This document shows, piece by piece, positions 17,491-25,243 of a stretch of 64,000 nucleotides of DNA. This DNA is from Nitrosarchaeum sp. (GTDB taxonomy: Archaea > Thermoproteota > Nitrososphaeria > Nitrososphaerales > Nitrosopumilaceae). Made by a program: the position numbers and the translations under genes. The notes under the pieces were generated by a model that was not told where the DNA came from, did not search any database, and saw only the letters and a program-made list of their open reading frames with translations. Numbering within the stretch: position 1 is the first letter of the stretch; every line of letters starts with the position of its first letter. The DNA lies in contig JAILWJ010000003.1 in assembly GCA_025699025.1 (NCBI GenBank), positions 216,192-280,191 on the forward strand, written 5' to 3'.

Positions 17491-17544
17491 AAGATCCAAT
17501 TGTTCTTCAAATTTAATAAAAATCTACTTGAAAAAAAGAACGTC

Positions 17545-17772
17545 TTGAAAAACAATCTAACACTTACAATCATTATTTTGCTATTGGCAGTAGCAATCTC
17601 AATTTTTCTCTGGTCGATCGGGGTTTACTTTTTCTTCCTACCCATAATTTTCCTGCCTTTTCTCAGATTTCTAAGATTAAGCTCAAACCAAAGCAAACCA
17701 AGGATTTGTCATATTTGTGGACTCCAGTCAGATGGAGATTATTGCTCAAGATGTGGGACAAAATTAGCATGA
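17545..17772 (+). CDS. Membrane protein with C-terminal zinc ribbon
   Basis: From a TTG at 17545 the product is 75 residues: two hydrophobic segments in the first 45 residues and a zinc ribbon CHIC...CSRC at the end (about 54-71). The frame is open further upstream, but there it would overlap the transketolase start and the divergent promoter, whose AT-rich box lies about 30 bases before this TTG. This small-membrane-protein-plus-ribbon design recurs at 24371. Confidence 0.5.
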   Translation: MKNNLTLTIIILLLAVAISIFLWSIGVYFFFLPIIFLPFLRFLRLSSNQSKPRICHICGLQSDGDYCSRCGTKLA

Positions 17773-17824
17773 TTGATTTACAATAGTTTAATTACAACAC
17801 AAATTCATCAAAATTTAGTAAAAT

Positions 17825-18172
17825 ATGTCATTTGATAGAGAACGAGAGATGTTTACCGCAACATGCGGTGACTGTGGAAATGAATGTCAAATACCATTCA
17901 AACCAAAAGACGACAGACCTGTTTATTGCAGAGAATGTTTCCAAAACCACAAACCACAACAAAGCAGTGGTTCCAGATTTGGAAGAGGTTCAAGCTATGG
18001 CAGAAGTGATAGAGGCTCTAGATTCAGTAGAGGCCCTAGAAACGACAGGCCAAGAGAGATGTTTACCGCAACATGCGGTGACTGTGGAAATGAATGTCAA
18101 ATACCATTCAAACCAAAAGACGACAGACCTGTTTATTGCAGAGAATGTTTCCAAAACCATAGACAAAATTAG
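17825..18172 (+). CDS. Tandem CxxC-x17-CxxC zinc-ribbon protein
   Basis: A 115-residue soluble protein made of two near-identical zinc-ribbon domains, each EMFTATCGDCGNECQIPFKP followed by KDDRPVYCRECFQNH (CxxC, 17 residues, CxxC), joined by an Arg/Gly/Ser-rich linker (SRFGRGSSYGRSDRGSRFSR). The design suggests nucleic-acid or ribosome binding. The two domain copies are identical at the DNA level over 106 bases. The upstream gap holds a TATA-like TTTAATTA region. Confidence 0.75.
   Translation: MSFDREREMFTATCGDCGNECQIPFKPKDDRPVYCRECFQNHKPQQSSGSRFGRGSSYGRSDRGSRFSRGPRNDRPREMFTATCGDCGNECQIPFKPKDDRPVYCRECFQNHRQN
17844..17949 (+). repeat. 106-bp perfect direct repeat, copy 1
   Basis: Bases 17844-17949 are identical to 18054-18159 (period 210). 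It encodes the first zinc-ribbon domain of the gene at 17825. There are no synonymous differences between the copies, so the duplication is recent or kept uniform by gene conversion. Confidence 0.95.
18054..18159 (+). repeat. 106-bp perfect direct repeat, copy 2
   Basis: Second copy of the repeat, encoding the second zinc-ribbon domain. The identity starts and ends just outside the domain, so the unit duplicated is the domain itself. Confidence 0.95.
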
Positions 18173-18272
18173 AAGATTTTTTAAAAAATTCTAGTTTATT
18201 CTAATATTTTCATTAATTTAGATAACGACGCTAACGTGTAAAATTTTAATTCGATGAATGTGATTAAACGTC

Positions 18273-18662
18273 ATGAGTTACAAAGAACAGATTCCAATAA
18301 TAGTGTATGATAATCAGTGTTATCTCTGTGTCAAGTTTGCCAAAATAATCAACTTTATGTCAAGAGGAAGAATAACAATGGTAGGCCATTATACAAATTT
18401 AGGAAAAACAATCAGAGAGAAAATTTTGGATGAATCTGCACTTGAAATGTTTTGGTTTATTGATGAAAAAAATGCCTTTGGGGGAAGGGCTGCCCTTCTG
18501 CCACTGGTAAAAGAAATTATGAGGTTTAAGAGAAAAGAAACAACTATGGTAAATTTTGATGACGAATGCAGTCAAGACTGTAAAACAATAAAAGCAGTGT
18601 TTGTCAGATCTGCAAGTTTGATATCTAAAAGCAAGAAGATAGAGTTTGGTAAATCTAAATAA
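18273..18662 (+). CDS. DCC-family (DUF393-like) thiol protein
   Basis: A 129-residue protein starting MSYKEQIPIIVYDNQCYLCV, where the thioredoxin-like DCC family has YDxxCxxC; the CxLC pair is at about residues 16-19. The middle (ALEMFWFIDEKNAFGGRAALL) fits the region after the active site in that family, and a CSQDC pair follows near 104. It could act in disulfide exchange in the cytoplasm, since no signal peptide is seen. It stands 23 bases before the aminopeptidase gene. Confidence 0.55.
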   Translation: MSYKEQIPIIVYDNQCYLCVKFAKIINFMSRGRITMVGHYTNLGKTIREKILDESALEMFWFIDEKNAFGGRAALLPLVKEIMRFKRKETTMVNFDDECSQDCKTIKAVFVRSASLISKSKKIEFGKSK

Positions 18663-18685
18663 CACAGCAGAATAGTTGTTTTCAT

Positions 18686-20158
18686 ATGAGGATCAAGATA
18701 GAGACTTCTAGTCCCGATAAAAAAAAGACATCCATGCTTTGTGGATTTGTGGTGGAGGGAGCAGACAAAATTTTAGGACTAAACAGAATTGATTCAAAAA
18801 TTGCTCCATTCGTCAAGCAGTCCATCATAGATATGGGAGGAAAGTTTGGCAAAATATCAGTCATTCCTGTAAAATCACCTGCTCAGAGAATTCTATTGGC
18901 AGGCATTGGCAAGAAAGAGCAGCTTACAAAGGATACTTTTAGGTACGTCTCAGGAAAGATTGCTCAAAAAGCAAGAGAGTTGAAGTTAAGAGAATTTTCC
19001 ATCATATGCCCACCAAGTTCAATGTCAGAGTCAACATCGACAGTTTCACAGATTGTAGAAGGGTGTAAATTATCACTATACAAATTTGAAAAATATAAAT
19101 CAGAAAAAGACAACTCTATGCCGGATCTTTTCATAATCTCACCAAAATCAGAGAAAATTATCAATGCAATGAAAACTGCAGAGACAGTCTCAGATGGTGC
19201 AATATTTACAAAAAGTATTGCAAATTTGCCTCCAAACGAATGTACGCCATCAACATTAGCCAATTTTGCAAGAGACATGGCAAAAAAGAACAAAATGAAA
19301 TGCACTATAATTTCCAAAGATGAGTTAAAGAAAAGGGGTTTTGGCGGGATTACTGCAGTGGGCCAAGGAAGCAAGAATGAACCAAAGTTGATAATTCTAG
19401 AGCACAATAGAGGAAAGGCATCAGAAAAGCCAATTGTGCTGGTTGGAAAAGCAGTAACGTTTGACACTGGCGGAATATCTCTAAAGCCCGGAGAAAAAAT
19501 GGATGAGATGAAATTTGACAAGTGTGGCGGCTGCACGGTTCTAGGAATAATGAAGGCAGTGTCAGAATTGAAACTTCCAATAAACGTTGTAGGAATTGTC
19601 CCGTCAGTTGAAAACATGCCAGGAGGAGAATCATACAGGCCAGGAGACATCATAAAGCTGTATAGCGGAAAAACTGCGGAAATACTAAACACTGATGCAG
19701 AAGGTCGATTGATCCTAGCTGACGCGTTATCCTTTGGAGAAAAACACTATTCTCCAAAAGCAATCATAGACTTTGCAACATTAACTGGTGCATGCATCGT
19801 TGCATTAGGTACAAACGTGGCCGGAATGGTTTCAAGCAATGACAAACTAAAGCAGCAGATGTTAGAGTCGTCAAAAAACACCACCGAGGAGATTTGGGAG
19901 TTGCCTCTAAATGACGATTACATGGACATGATAAAATCAGACGTGGCAGACATGAAAAACGTAGGGATTGGAAGAGCTGCAGGAACAATTACTGCTGCAG
20001 CATTTCTAAGAAATGCAATAAAAGATACGCCATGGGTTCACATGGATATTGCAGGCGTGGCATGGACTCAAGTCGCAACAAAAGACAAGCCATACAATCC
20101 AAAAGGGGCTACAGGGTTTGGAGTAAGACTGATTCTTGATTATTTACAAAATATTTGA
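18686..20158 (+). CDS. pepA: Leucyl aminopeptidase (M17, PepA)
   Basis: A 490-residue cytosolic dimetal aminopeptidase. The C-terminal catalytic domain has all signature blocks: VGKAVTFDTGGISLKPGEKM, DKCGGCTVLG, the family signature NTDAEGRLILADAL, and ATLTGACIVALG. The N-terminal half is the smaller regulatory domain. It removes N-terminal residues from peptides, for example proteasome products. The start at the ATG gives full family length. Confidence 0.95.
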   Translation: MRIKIETSSPDKKKTSMLCGFVVEGADKILGLNRIDSKIAPFVKQSIIDMGGKFGKISVIPVKSPAQRILLAGIGKKEQLTKDTFRYVSGKIAQKARELKLREFSIICPPSSMSESTSTVSQIVEGCKLSLYKFEKYKSEKDNSMPDLFIISPKSEKIINAMKTAETVSDGAIFTKSIANLPPNECTPSTLANFARDMAKKNKMKCTIISKDELKKRGFGGITAVGQGSKNEPKLIILEHNRGKASEKPIVLVGKAVTFDTGGISLKPGEKMDEMKFDKCGGCTVLGIMKAVSELKLPINVVGIVPSVENMPGGESYRPGDIIKLYSGKTAEILNTDAEGRLILADALSFGEKHYSPKAIIDFATLTGACIVALGTNVAGMVSSNDKLKQQMLESSKNTTEEIWELPLNDDYMDMIKSDVADMKNVGIGRAAGTITAAAFLRNAIKDTPWVHMDIAGVAWTQVATKDKPYNPKGATGFGVRLILDYLQNI

Positions 20159-20231
20159 GCACACGTGAGATCAATTATCAGTATTGAAAATTAATTTCTA
20201 TATTATTATACAAAATATGGGTTGTCACCAC

Positions 20232-20351
20232 ATGGGTAAGAAAGCCTGTAACAATACACGTCATGCAGGATATGCTCTCAGCGATTACAGACATGTGGAT
20301 GATCAATTTGTTCATCCGGATAGTCACATTAAGATAGGTGAAGAATGCTGA
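20232..20351 (+). CDS. Small His/Cys protein, unknown
   Basis: A 39-residue protein starting MGKKACNNTRHAGYALSDYR, with several His and two Cys. An in-frame ATG at 20217 would add MGCHH, but the TATA-like TATATTATTATA lies only about 10-20 bases before that one, and the correct 25 bases before 20232. It overlaps the next gene by 7 bases, so the two look coupled. It may bind metal. No family is recognised. Confidence 0.45.
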   Translation: MGKKACNNTRHAGYALSDYRHVDDQFVHPDSHIKIGEEC

Positions 20352-20536
20352 CAGTAGAAAATGCCGTAATGAGATTAAGCGATTTGATTATTGAAAGAGA
20401 GCAATTAAAAGAACTGATTGAAAAAGAAATGAAGTATAACATATCAGATACGGCAAAAAATAGTGTTATTGCTACGGCAGATTTTCTTAAAGACGAAATT
20501 GACACTCTGAAAGATATTCTAAAAGAGCTAGACTAG
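20345..20536 (+). CDS. Small coiled-coil protein
   Basis: A 63-residue, almost wholly helical charged protein (LIIEREQLKELIEKEMKYNI, and FLKDEIDTLKDILKELD at the end) with a heptad-like spacing of Leu/Ile. It overlaps the preceding small gene by 7 bases and the convergent zinc-finger gene by 4. Its function is unknown, perhaps a dimerising partner. Confidence 0.55.
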   Translation: MLTVENAVMRLSDLIIEREQLKELIEKEMKYNISDTAKNSVIATADFLKDEIDTLKDILKELD

Positions 20537-20661
20537 TACCCTCTGCTATTTCTATCAGGTTTGTCGATGTTTGGATTTCTAAAACCATGTTTTTCCATCA
20601 TATGATTTAAGAAGCGAATGTCATCGGAGAATTTTTCTCCACATACACTACAATTTGGCAT
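20533..20661 (-). CDS. 42-residue C2H2 zinc-finger protein
   Basis: ATG to TAG encodes MPNCSVCGEKFSDDIRFLNH, then MMEKHGFRNPNIDKPDRNSRGY. The first half is a single classical C2H2 finger (C-x2-C-x12-H-x4-H). It is probably a small nucleic-acid binding or regulatory protein of a kind common in archaea. It is convergent with the coiled-coil gene and overlaps it by 4 bases. Confidence 0.65.
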   Translation of the reverse strand: MPNCSVCGEKFSDDIRFLNHMMEKHGFRNPNIDKPDRNSRGY

Positions 20662-20716
20662 TAGAATCAAACTTCATGATTCGAGTCTATATTAAAAGAT
20701 TGAATAATAATTGAAA

Positions 20717-20834
20717 ATGCCAGCACTGTTGCTTCCCAAGAGCTCTCGCATCTTAGTAGCACAACAGCGACGTCAGGTTTGACTTCCAAGTTCGGAAAGG
20801 GATTGGGTCGCACCCTAACGCTATGGCCGGCTTG
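20717..20834 (-). rRNA. rrf: 5S ribosomal RNA
   Basis: On the minus strand the sequence begins AGCCGGCCATAGCGTTAGGG and ends GTGCTGGCA. The terminal helix GCCGGC/GCTGGC closes with one G-T pair, and the conserved loop region CCGAACTTGGAAGTCAAACC is present. It stands alone, without 16S or 23S in the window, as is usual for this group. The ends are approximate to a few bases. Confidence 0.9.
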
Positions 20835-20926
20835 AAAATTAATGTCAGATTCTCATCTATTAACGTAACGCCGTAACTGAGATTAGTTCAAAAGAGGTAT
20901 AAAGCAAATGCTTATGGAAATACGAT

Positions 20927-22714
20927 ATGACACATAGGGTAGCAGTGCTTGACAAGGAACTTTGTCAGCCTAGAAAATGTGGGTTGGAATGCATAAAGTA
21001 CTGTCCAGTAAACAAATCAGGGGCAGATTGCATAGTCCTCAACGAAGAGACAAAAAAAGCCCAGATTGACGAGAATATTTGCAATGGGTGTGGCATATGT
21101 GTCAAAGTATGTCCATTTGAGGCAATCACCATTGTCAATTTAGCTTCAGAGCTTGCTACTGACAAAATTCATCAATACGGTCCAAATTCATTTAGACTTT
21201 ACAAACTGCCCACTCCAAAAAAAGGCGAGGTAGTGGGACTCCTTGGAAGAAACGGCATGGGAAAAAGCACAGTGGTGAATATTCTTTCAGGAAACCTCAA
21301 ACCAAACCTTGGCAGGTATGATGATCCTCCAGAATGGGATGAAATTCTAAAGTATTACAGTGGGACAGAGTTGAAATCGCACTTTGAAAAAATAAAGCAA
21401 AATAAAATTCGCGCATCTATCAAGCCACAACAGGTACACCACATCGCTCAGGCATTTAATGGGACAGGAAAGGAACTCATTGAAAAATACGATGAAAGGG
21501 GAGTATCAAATCAGATAATCAAGGAGTTAGGATTGGAAAACTCGCTTGAGCAAAATCTAAAAGAGCTGAGCGGCGGAGAATTGCAAAGAATTGCAGTTGC
21601 AGCTGCAGCATCTAAAGACACAGAGTTTTACTTTTTTGATGAGCCGTCGTCATACAATGACGTTTTCCAAAGAAGAGGTGTTGCAAGAGTCATTCAAAGT
21701 CTTGCAGAGATTGGAAAAAGTGTCATGGTTGTAGAACACGACCTCACATTGCTAGACTTCTTGAGCGACTATATCGAAGTTCTGTATGGAGAGCCAGCAG
21801 CATATGGAGTGGTATCCAGTGTTTTATCTACAAAGGTTGGAATCAATGTGTTTCTTGACGGGTATCTTCCAAACGAGAACGTGAGGTTCAGAGACAAAAA
21901 ATTCTCATTTGATGTTTCATCGTCATCAACTGATGAATTCCAGGAAGGAAGTGAGATCGTATCATATCCAAGACTAGAAAAAAAATACCCAACGTTTTCA
22001 GTGACTATTGATCCAGGGGTGGTAAGAAAAGGCGAGATTCTTGGAATAATGGGAGCAAATGCTCTTGGCAAAACTACAATGATGAAAATGATTGCAGGCG
22101 TAGAAAAACCAGACTTGGGTTCAATAGATAAGAAAATAAAAATCGCATACAAACCGCAATACCTTCAAAACGACATAGATGTCGAAGTTATCGCATTGCT
22201 AGAAAAAGCAAACGAGGGGGCAATTGAAGGAAGTCAGGAAGAAGAGCAGATTCTGGATCCATTAAAAATTAAAAAACTGTATAACAAATCAGTCAAGAAT
22301 TTGTCAGGAGGAGAACTTCAAAAGGTTGCTGTCGCATCATGTCTGTTGCAAAAAGTAGACCTTTATGCGCTAGATGAACCATCAGCTTTCTTGGATGTCG
22401 AAGACAGAATTGCAGTCGCAAAGTTTTTGCAAAAGTTTGTTCGCTCATTTGGAAAATCAGCAATAGTAATCGATCATGACTTGCAGTTGATGGATCTCAT
22501 TTCAGACTCGATGGTAATTTTTGAAGGCGAGTCAGGAAAGGCAGGCCATGCAACATCACCAATGAACAAATCAAACGCCATGAATAGATTCCTAAAGTCC
22601 CTTGACATGTCATTTAGAAGAGATGAAAAGAGCCTGAGACCTCGCGTTAATAAATTAGAAAGTAGGCTTGACAAAGAACAAAAAAGCTCCGGAAATTTCT
22701 ATTACAAGAATTGA
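20927..22714 (+). CDS. abcE1: ABCE1/Rli1 ribosome-recycling ATPase
   Basis: A 595-residue soluble twin-ABC ATPase. The N-terminal Fe-S domain carries two Cys clusters (CGLECIKYCPVN and CNGCGICVKVCPF). ABC domain 1 has Walker A GRNGMGKST and signature LSGGELQR; domain 2 has GANALGKTT and LSGGELQK; each has its Walker B region (FDEPSSY, LDEPSAF). It splits ribosomes after termination with aRF1/Pelota and acts in initiation. It overlaps the start of the Trm5-like gene by 4 bases, a translation-linked operon. Confidence 0.97.
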   Translation: MTHRVAVLDKELCQPRKCGLECIKYCPVNKSGADCIVLNEETKKAQIDENICNGCGICVKVCPFEAITIVNLASELATDKIHQYGPNSFRLYKLPTPKKGEVVGLLGRNGMGKSTVVNILSGNLKPNLGRYDDPPEWDEILKYYSGTELKSHFEKIKQNKIRASIKPQQVHHIAQAFNGTGKELIEKYDERGVSNQIIKELGLENSLEQNLKELSGGELQRIAVAAAASKDTEFYFFDEPSSYNDVFQRRGVARVIQSLAEIGKSVMVVEHDLTLLDFLSDYIEVLYGEPAAYGVVSSVLSTKVGINVFLDGYLPNENVRFRDKKFSFDVSSSSTDEFQEGSEIVSYPRLEKKYPTFSVTIDPGVVRKGEILGIMGANALGKTTMMKMIAGVEKPDLGSIDKKIKIAYKPQYLQNDIDVEVIALLEKANEGAIEGSQEEEQILDPLKIKKLYNKSVKNLSGGELQKVAVASCLLQKVDLYALDEPSAFLDVEDRIAVAKFLQKFVRSFGKSAIVIDHDLQLMDLISDSMVIFEGESGKAGHATSPMNKSNAMNRFLKSLDMSFRRDEKSLRPRVNKLESRLDKEQKSSGNFYYKN

Positions 22715-23547
22715 CTCGGATGTTAAAGCAAGCACTAGAAAGCATCCTTACAGAAGAGGAGAGCAGCGAGTTAATTTCTGCATTTGATCAGATAGGAGAC
22801 ATCATCATAGTAAGAATCCCAGATTCATTGTTATCAAAGAAGAAGATAATTGGAGAAACGCTGCTAAAAGAAGTAAAAATAGCAAAAAGTGTATTTTATC
22901 AGGCCTCAGCAGTTGAAGGAGACTTTCGTACAAGGCACTTGGAGATTTTAGCAGGCGAAGACAAAACAGAGACAGAATACAAGGAATTTGGATGCAGGTT
23001 TACCGTAGATGTTGAAAATGCGTTCTTTTCACCAAGATTGTCTACAGAGAGGGAAAGAATAGCAAACCAGGTAAATGACGGAGAAACTGTAGTCAACATG
23101 TTTGCAGGAGTGGGAATGTTTTCAATCATGGCTGCAAAAAAGAAAAAATGTACTGTATACAGCATAGACATTAACCCCGTGGCATCAATGCTATGTGAAA
23201 AAAACATAGTATCAAACAGGCTTTTAGGCAAAGTAATTTCAATAAACGGCGATGCATCTAAAGTAATCAAAGAGCAGCTAGAAAACAAATCAGACAGGAC
23301 TCTGATGCTGCTTCCCGAGAGATCAGACGAGTTTCTACAGTCGGCAATAGATGCTACAAAAAGTGGCGGGATTATTCACTATTATTCTCACATTCATGCA
23401 GATAAAAAATCTGAGGCAGGAAAACTGTCTGAGGAGCACTATTTGCAAGTAACCCCAGTAAGATCTGAGATACTTGGTTCAAAAATCGTAAGACCCGTGG
23501 GGCCTAGATACTATCAAACGGTAGTGGACGTAAAGATTACAAAATAA
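22711..23547 (+). CDS. trm5: Trm5-like tRNA (guanine37-N1)-methyltransferase
   Basis: A 278-residue SAM-dependent methyltransferase. The Trm5/Tyw2 pattern is clear: RTRHLEILAG, YKEFGCRFTVDVENAFFSPR, the SAM-binding NMFAGVGMFSIMAA, and SIDINPVASMLCEKNI. It would methylate G37 beside the anticodon, or make the wyosine side chain if it is a Tyw2-like member. The first codon is a TTG overlapping the ABCE1 stop; an ATG nine bases on is possible. Co-transcription with ABCE1 fits a translation role. Confidence 0.85.
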   Translation: MTRMLKQALESILTEEESSELISAFDQIGDIIIVRIPDSLLSKKKIIGETLLKEVKIAKSVFYQASAVEGDFRTRHLEILAGEDKTETEYKEFGCRFTVDVENAFFSPRLSTERERIANQVNDGETVVNMFAGVGMFSIMAAKKKKCTVYSIDINPVASMLCEKNIVSNRLLGKVISINGDASKVIKEQLENKSDRTLMLLPERSDEFLQSAIDATKSGGIIHYYSHIHADKKSEAGKLSEEHYLQVTPVRSEILGSKIVRPVGPRYYQTVVDVKITK

Positions 23548-23548
23548 C

Positions 23549-23776
23549 CTAATCATCAGAAGAGATTGAGGCTGTCGAAGGCTTTGTTGTTGCCATTACA
23601 TAGCCAATCCATGCAACAACTCCAAGAATTCCACCTGCGATCATCAAAACAGAGAGTTGCAAAACAATAGGACTCCATTCAGATAACATCAGCAGATATG
23701 CATAAAGGAAGAATCCGCCAATACAAAGAGCAAATATTGCAATTCCCATACCTTTACGCTTGTCCATGGCGGACAA
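23549..23776 (-). CDS. Small two-pass membrane protein
   Basis: A 75-residue protein: basic start (MSAMDKRKG), two hydrophobic segments (about 10-31 and 37-62), and a short Ser/Thr/Asp tail. It is convergent with the methyltransferase gene, 1 base apart. I recognise no family. Confidence 0.5.
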   Translation of the reverse strand: MSAMDKRKGMGIAIFALCIGGFFLYAYLLMLSEWSPIVLQLSVLMIAGGILGVVAWIGYVMATTKPSTASISSDD

Positions 23777-23805
23777 ATTTTTCGTGAGTTATTTATTGGT
23801 TTGAA

Positions 23806-24303
23806 CTAGTTTAGCTCAATGGCCATAAGATACGCATCCTCACCATCGCGATAATATGCGTTAAGTTGTTGTCTAATCATAAAGCCAAGTTTTTCATACA
23901 GTCTCACTGCATCAGTGTTTGAACATCGAACCTCAAGATAGAATTCATCGCATTTTTTGATTTTAACTCCATTAATTGACTCTTCAACAAGTGCTTTTCC
24001 AATTCCTTGTTTTCGATACTCGTCCAAAACAGCAATTGAGACAACATGGCCCTTTTTTACAAAGCCCAATTTTTTGAAATTTGAGAACCCATATTCTGTC
24101 TTGCACATGATATATCCAACATGTTTCCCACCAATTTCTGCAACAATGAATGCCTCTGGAATTTCTGCAAGGAGGCTCTCATAGAAATAGTCAGAATAAT
24201 GCTCTGGAAGCGTTTTCAGATTTATTTCCATGACAGGGATTAGATCGCTTGGCTCTGCCCGTCGAAGAATACAATCTCCCAGCTGTCTGAGAATAACTTG
24301 CAT
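23806..24303 (-). CDS. GNAT N-acetyltransferase (RimI-like)
   Basis: A 165-residue acetyltransferase: LRRAEPSDLIPVMEIN at the start, GHVVSIAVLDEYRKQGIGKA as the acetyl-CoA binding motif A (V-x4-R-x-x-G-[IL]-[GA]), and LEVRCSNTDAVRLYEKLGF as motif B. This is the pattern of archaeal RimI/Ard1, which acetylate protein N-termini. The start used gives MQVILRQLGDCILRRAEP. Monocistronic. Confidence 0.85.
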   Translation of the reverse strand: MQVILRQLGDCILRRAEPSDLIPVMEINLKTLPEHYSDYFYESLLAEIPEAFIVAEIGGKHVGYIMCKTEYGFSNFKKLGFVKKGHVVSIAVLDEYRKQGIGKALVEESINGVKIKKCDEFYLEVRCSNTDAVRLYEKLGFMIRQQLNAYYRDGEDAYLMAIELN

Positions 24304-24370
24304 GGGTAATGTAGGCTCAACTCAATATTTAATTTTTAGAACTATATACTATGAATAATAAACATAGTTT

Positions 24371-24556
24371 ATGGTGCTGTTATGGATTGGAATCGCAATA
24401 GGAATTTTGCTGGTAATAGTCTTGATTGCAAAAGCATCAAAGACTTCATCTACGGCAATAGTTGGGATGAAGATACGTTGCAGAAAATGCGGTTTTGAGA
24501 CCAACGGCCTTGACTGCCCGAGATGTAAACAAAAACCTCAGTCATTTGGAGTTTAG
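24371..24556 (+). CDS. Small membrane protein with zinc ribbon
   Basis: A 61-residue protein: one N-terminal membrane helix (MVLLWIGIAIGILLVIVLIA) and a cytoplasmic zinc ribbon RCRKC...CPRC at about 37-54. It has the same design as the gene at 17545. Its end overlaps the convergent gene by 4 bases. Function unknown. Confidence 0.55.
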   Translation: MVLLWIGIAIGILLVIVLIAKASKTSSTAIVGMKIRCRKCGFETNGLDCPRCKQKPQSFGV

Positions 24557-24936
24557 TTTTTAGAATCAAGAAAAGGTGTGTCTGGAAAACACAAATCTCG
24601 CCATTTCATAAGGTCGTAAAAAATTTCCAAATAGTTTTCAGATCTTGTTGTGATGTGAACATGAGCATCAAAGTCCTCACAATGACCTTCAAAAATCATT
24701 ACGCTTTGCCTCTTGAACTGAGGTATTGTAAGTCCAACCTTCTTGACATTGTAAAACACATAATCATTAATTTGGATTGATTTGCCGCTAATCAAGACAT
24801 GTTTTTTTGCCACATTCGTATTAATGTCCGCATTAACTTTGTCTTTTATGAAGTCACTCCATCTGGGAGTGTCTGGTGGCCAGTGATGAAAATAAACCTT
24901 CTCAGCAAGGAACTCAATTCTGTTGTCAGTCAACAA
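24553..24936 (-). CDS. Conserved-looking hypothetical protein
   Basis: A 127-residue soluble protein with no signal peptide, starting MLTDNRIEFLAEKVYFHHWP. It is rich in aromatic and His residues (HHWPPDTPRW, HCEDFDAHVHITT). The compact mixed alpha/beta pattern suggests a folded domain, but I do not recognise it. It is convergent with the zinc-ribbon gene. Confidence 0.5.
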   Translation of the reverse strand: MLTDNRIEFLAEKVYFHHWPPDTPRWSDFIKDKVNADINTNVAKKHVLISGKSIQINDYVFYNVKKVGLTIPQFKRQSVMIFEGHCEDFDAHVHITTRSENYLEIFYDLMKWRDLCFPDTPFLDSKN

Positions 24937-24990
24937 TTATTCTAAAGATCATTTCAACTTAAGAGTATTGAGAAGATACAATTTGAACCG

Positions 24991-25143
24991 TTATTTTTTG
25001 ATTCCAGTATCTGATAATACCCATTCCAGAGCTTTGAAATAACCTTGTTTGAAATCTTTTTCGTCAATTGCCATATCAGGATTGCTTCGTAATTCTGAAA
25101 GTAGCTGATTTGCCTTTTTTGTTATTGTTGCTTCATCTAGCAT
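24991..25143 (-). CDS. Small 50-residue helical protein
   Basis: ATG to TAA encodes MLDEATITKKANQLLSELRS, NPDMAIDEKDFKQGYFKALE, WVLSDTGIKK. The helical, charged sequence has normal coding composition and fills the gap between the 24.5-kb gene and the site-2 protease. It is divergent from the protease gene. Function unknown. Confidence 0.45.
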   Translation of the reverse strand: MLDEATITKKANQLLSELRSNPDMAIDEKDFKQGYFKALEWVLSDTGIKK

Positions 25144-25243
25144 GTCATTATTCCGTTTAATCATGTTTTAATGGATTTCGCACATTAAAATATATCAGAT
25201 AAATCACAAAACCATTTAATGCAAAACATAGGTCTAAAAATAA

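Noticed and set aside
17832-18194. A second open frame of 120 codons over the zinc-ribbon gene
   Set aside because: It is open only because the 106-bp repeat has the same frame twice; it shows no domain, while the other frame has two CxxC/CxxC ribbons.
18964-19692. Long minus-strand frame inside pepA
   Set aside because: No recognisable domain; the opposite frame is a full aminopeptidase with all motifs.
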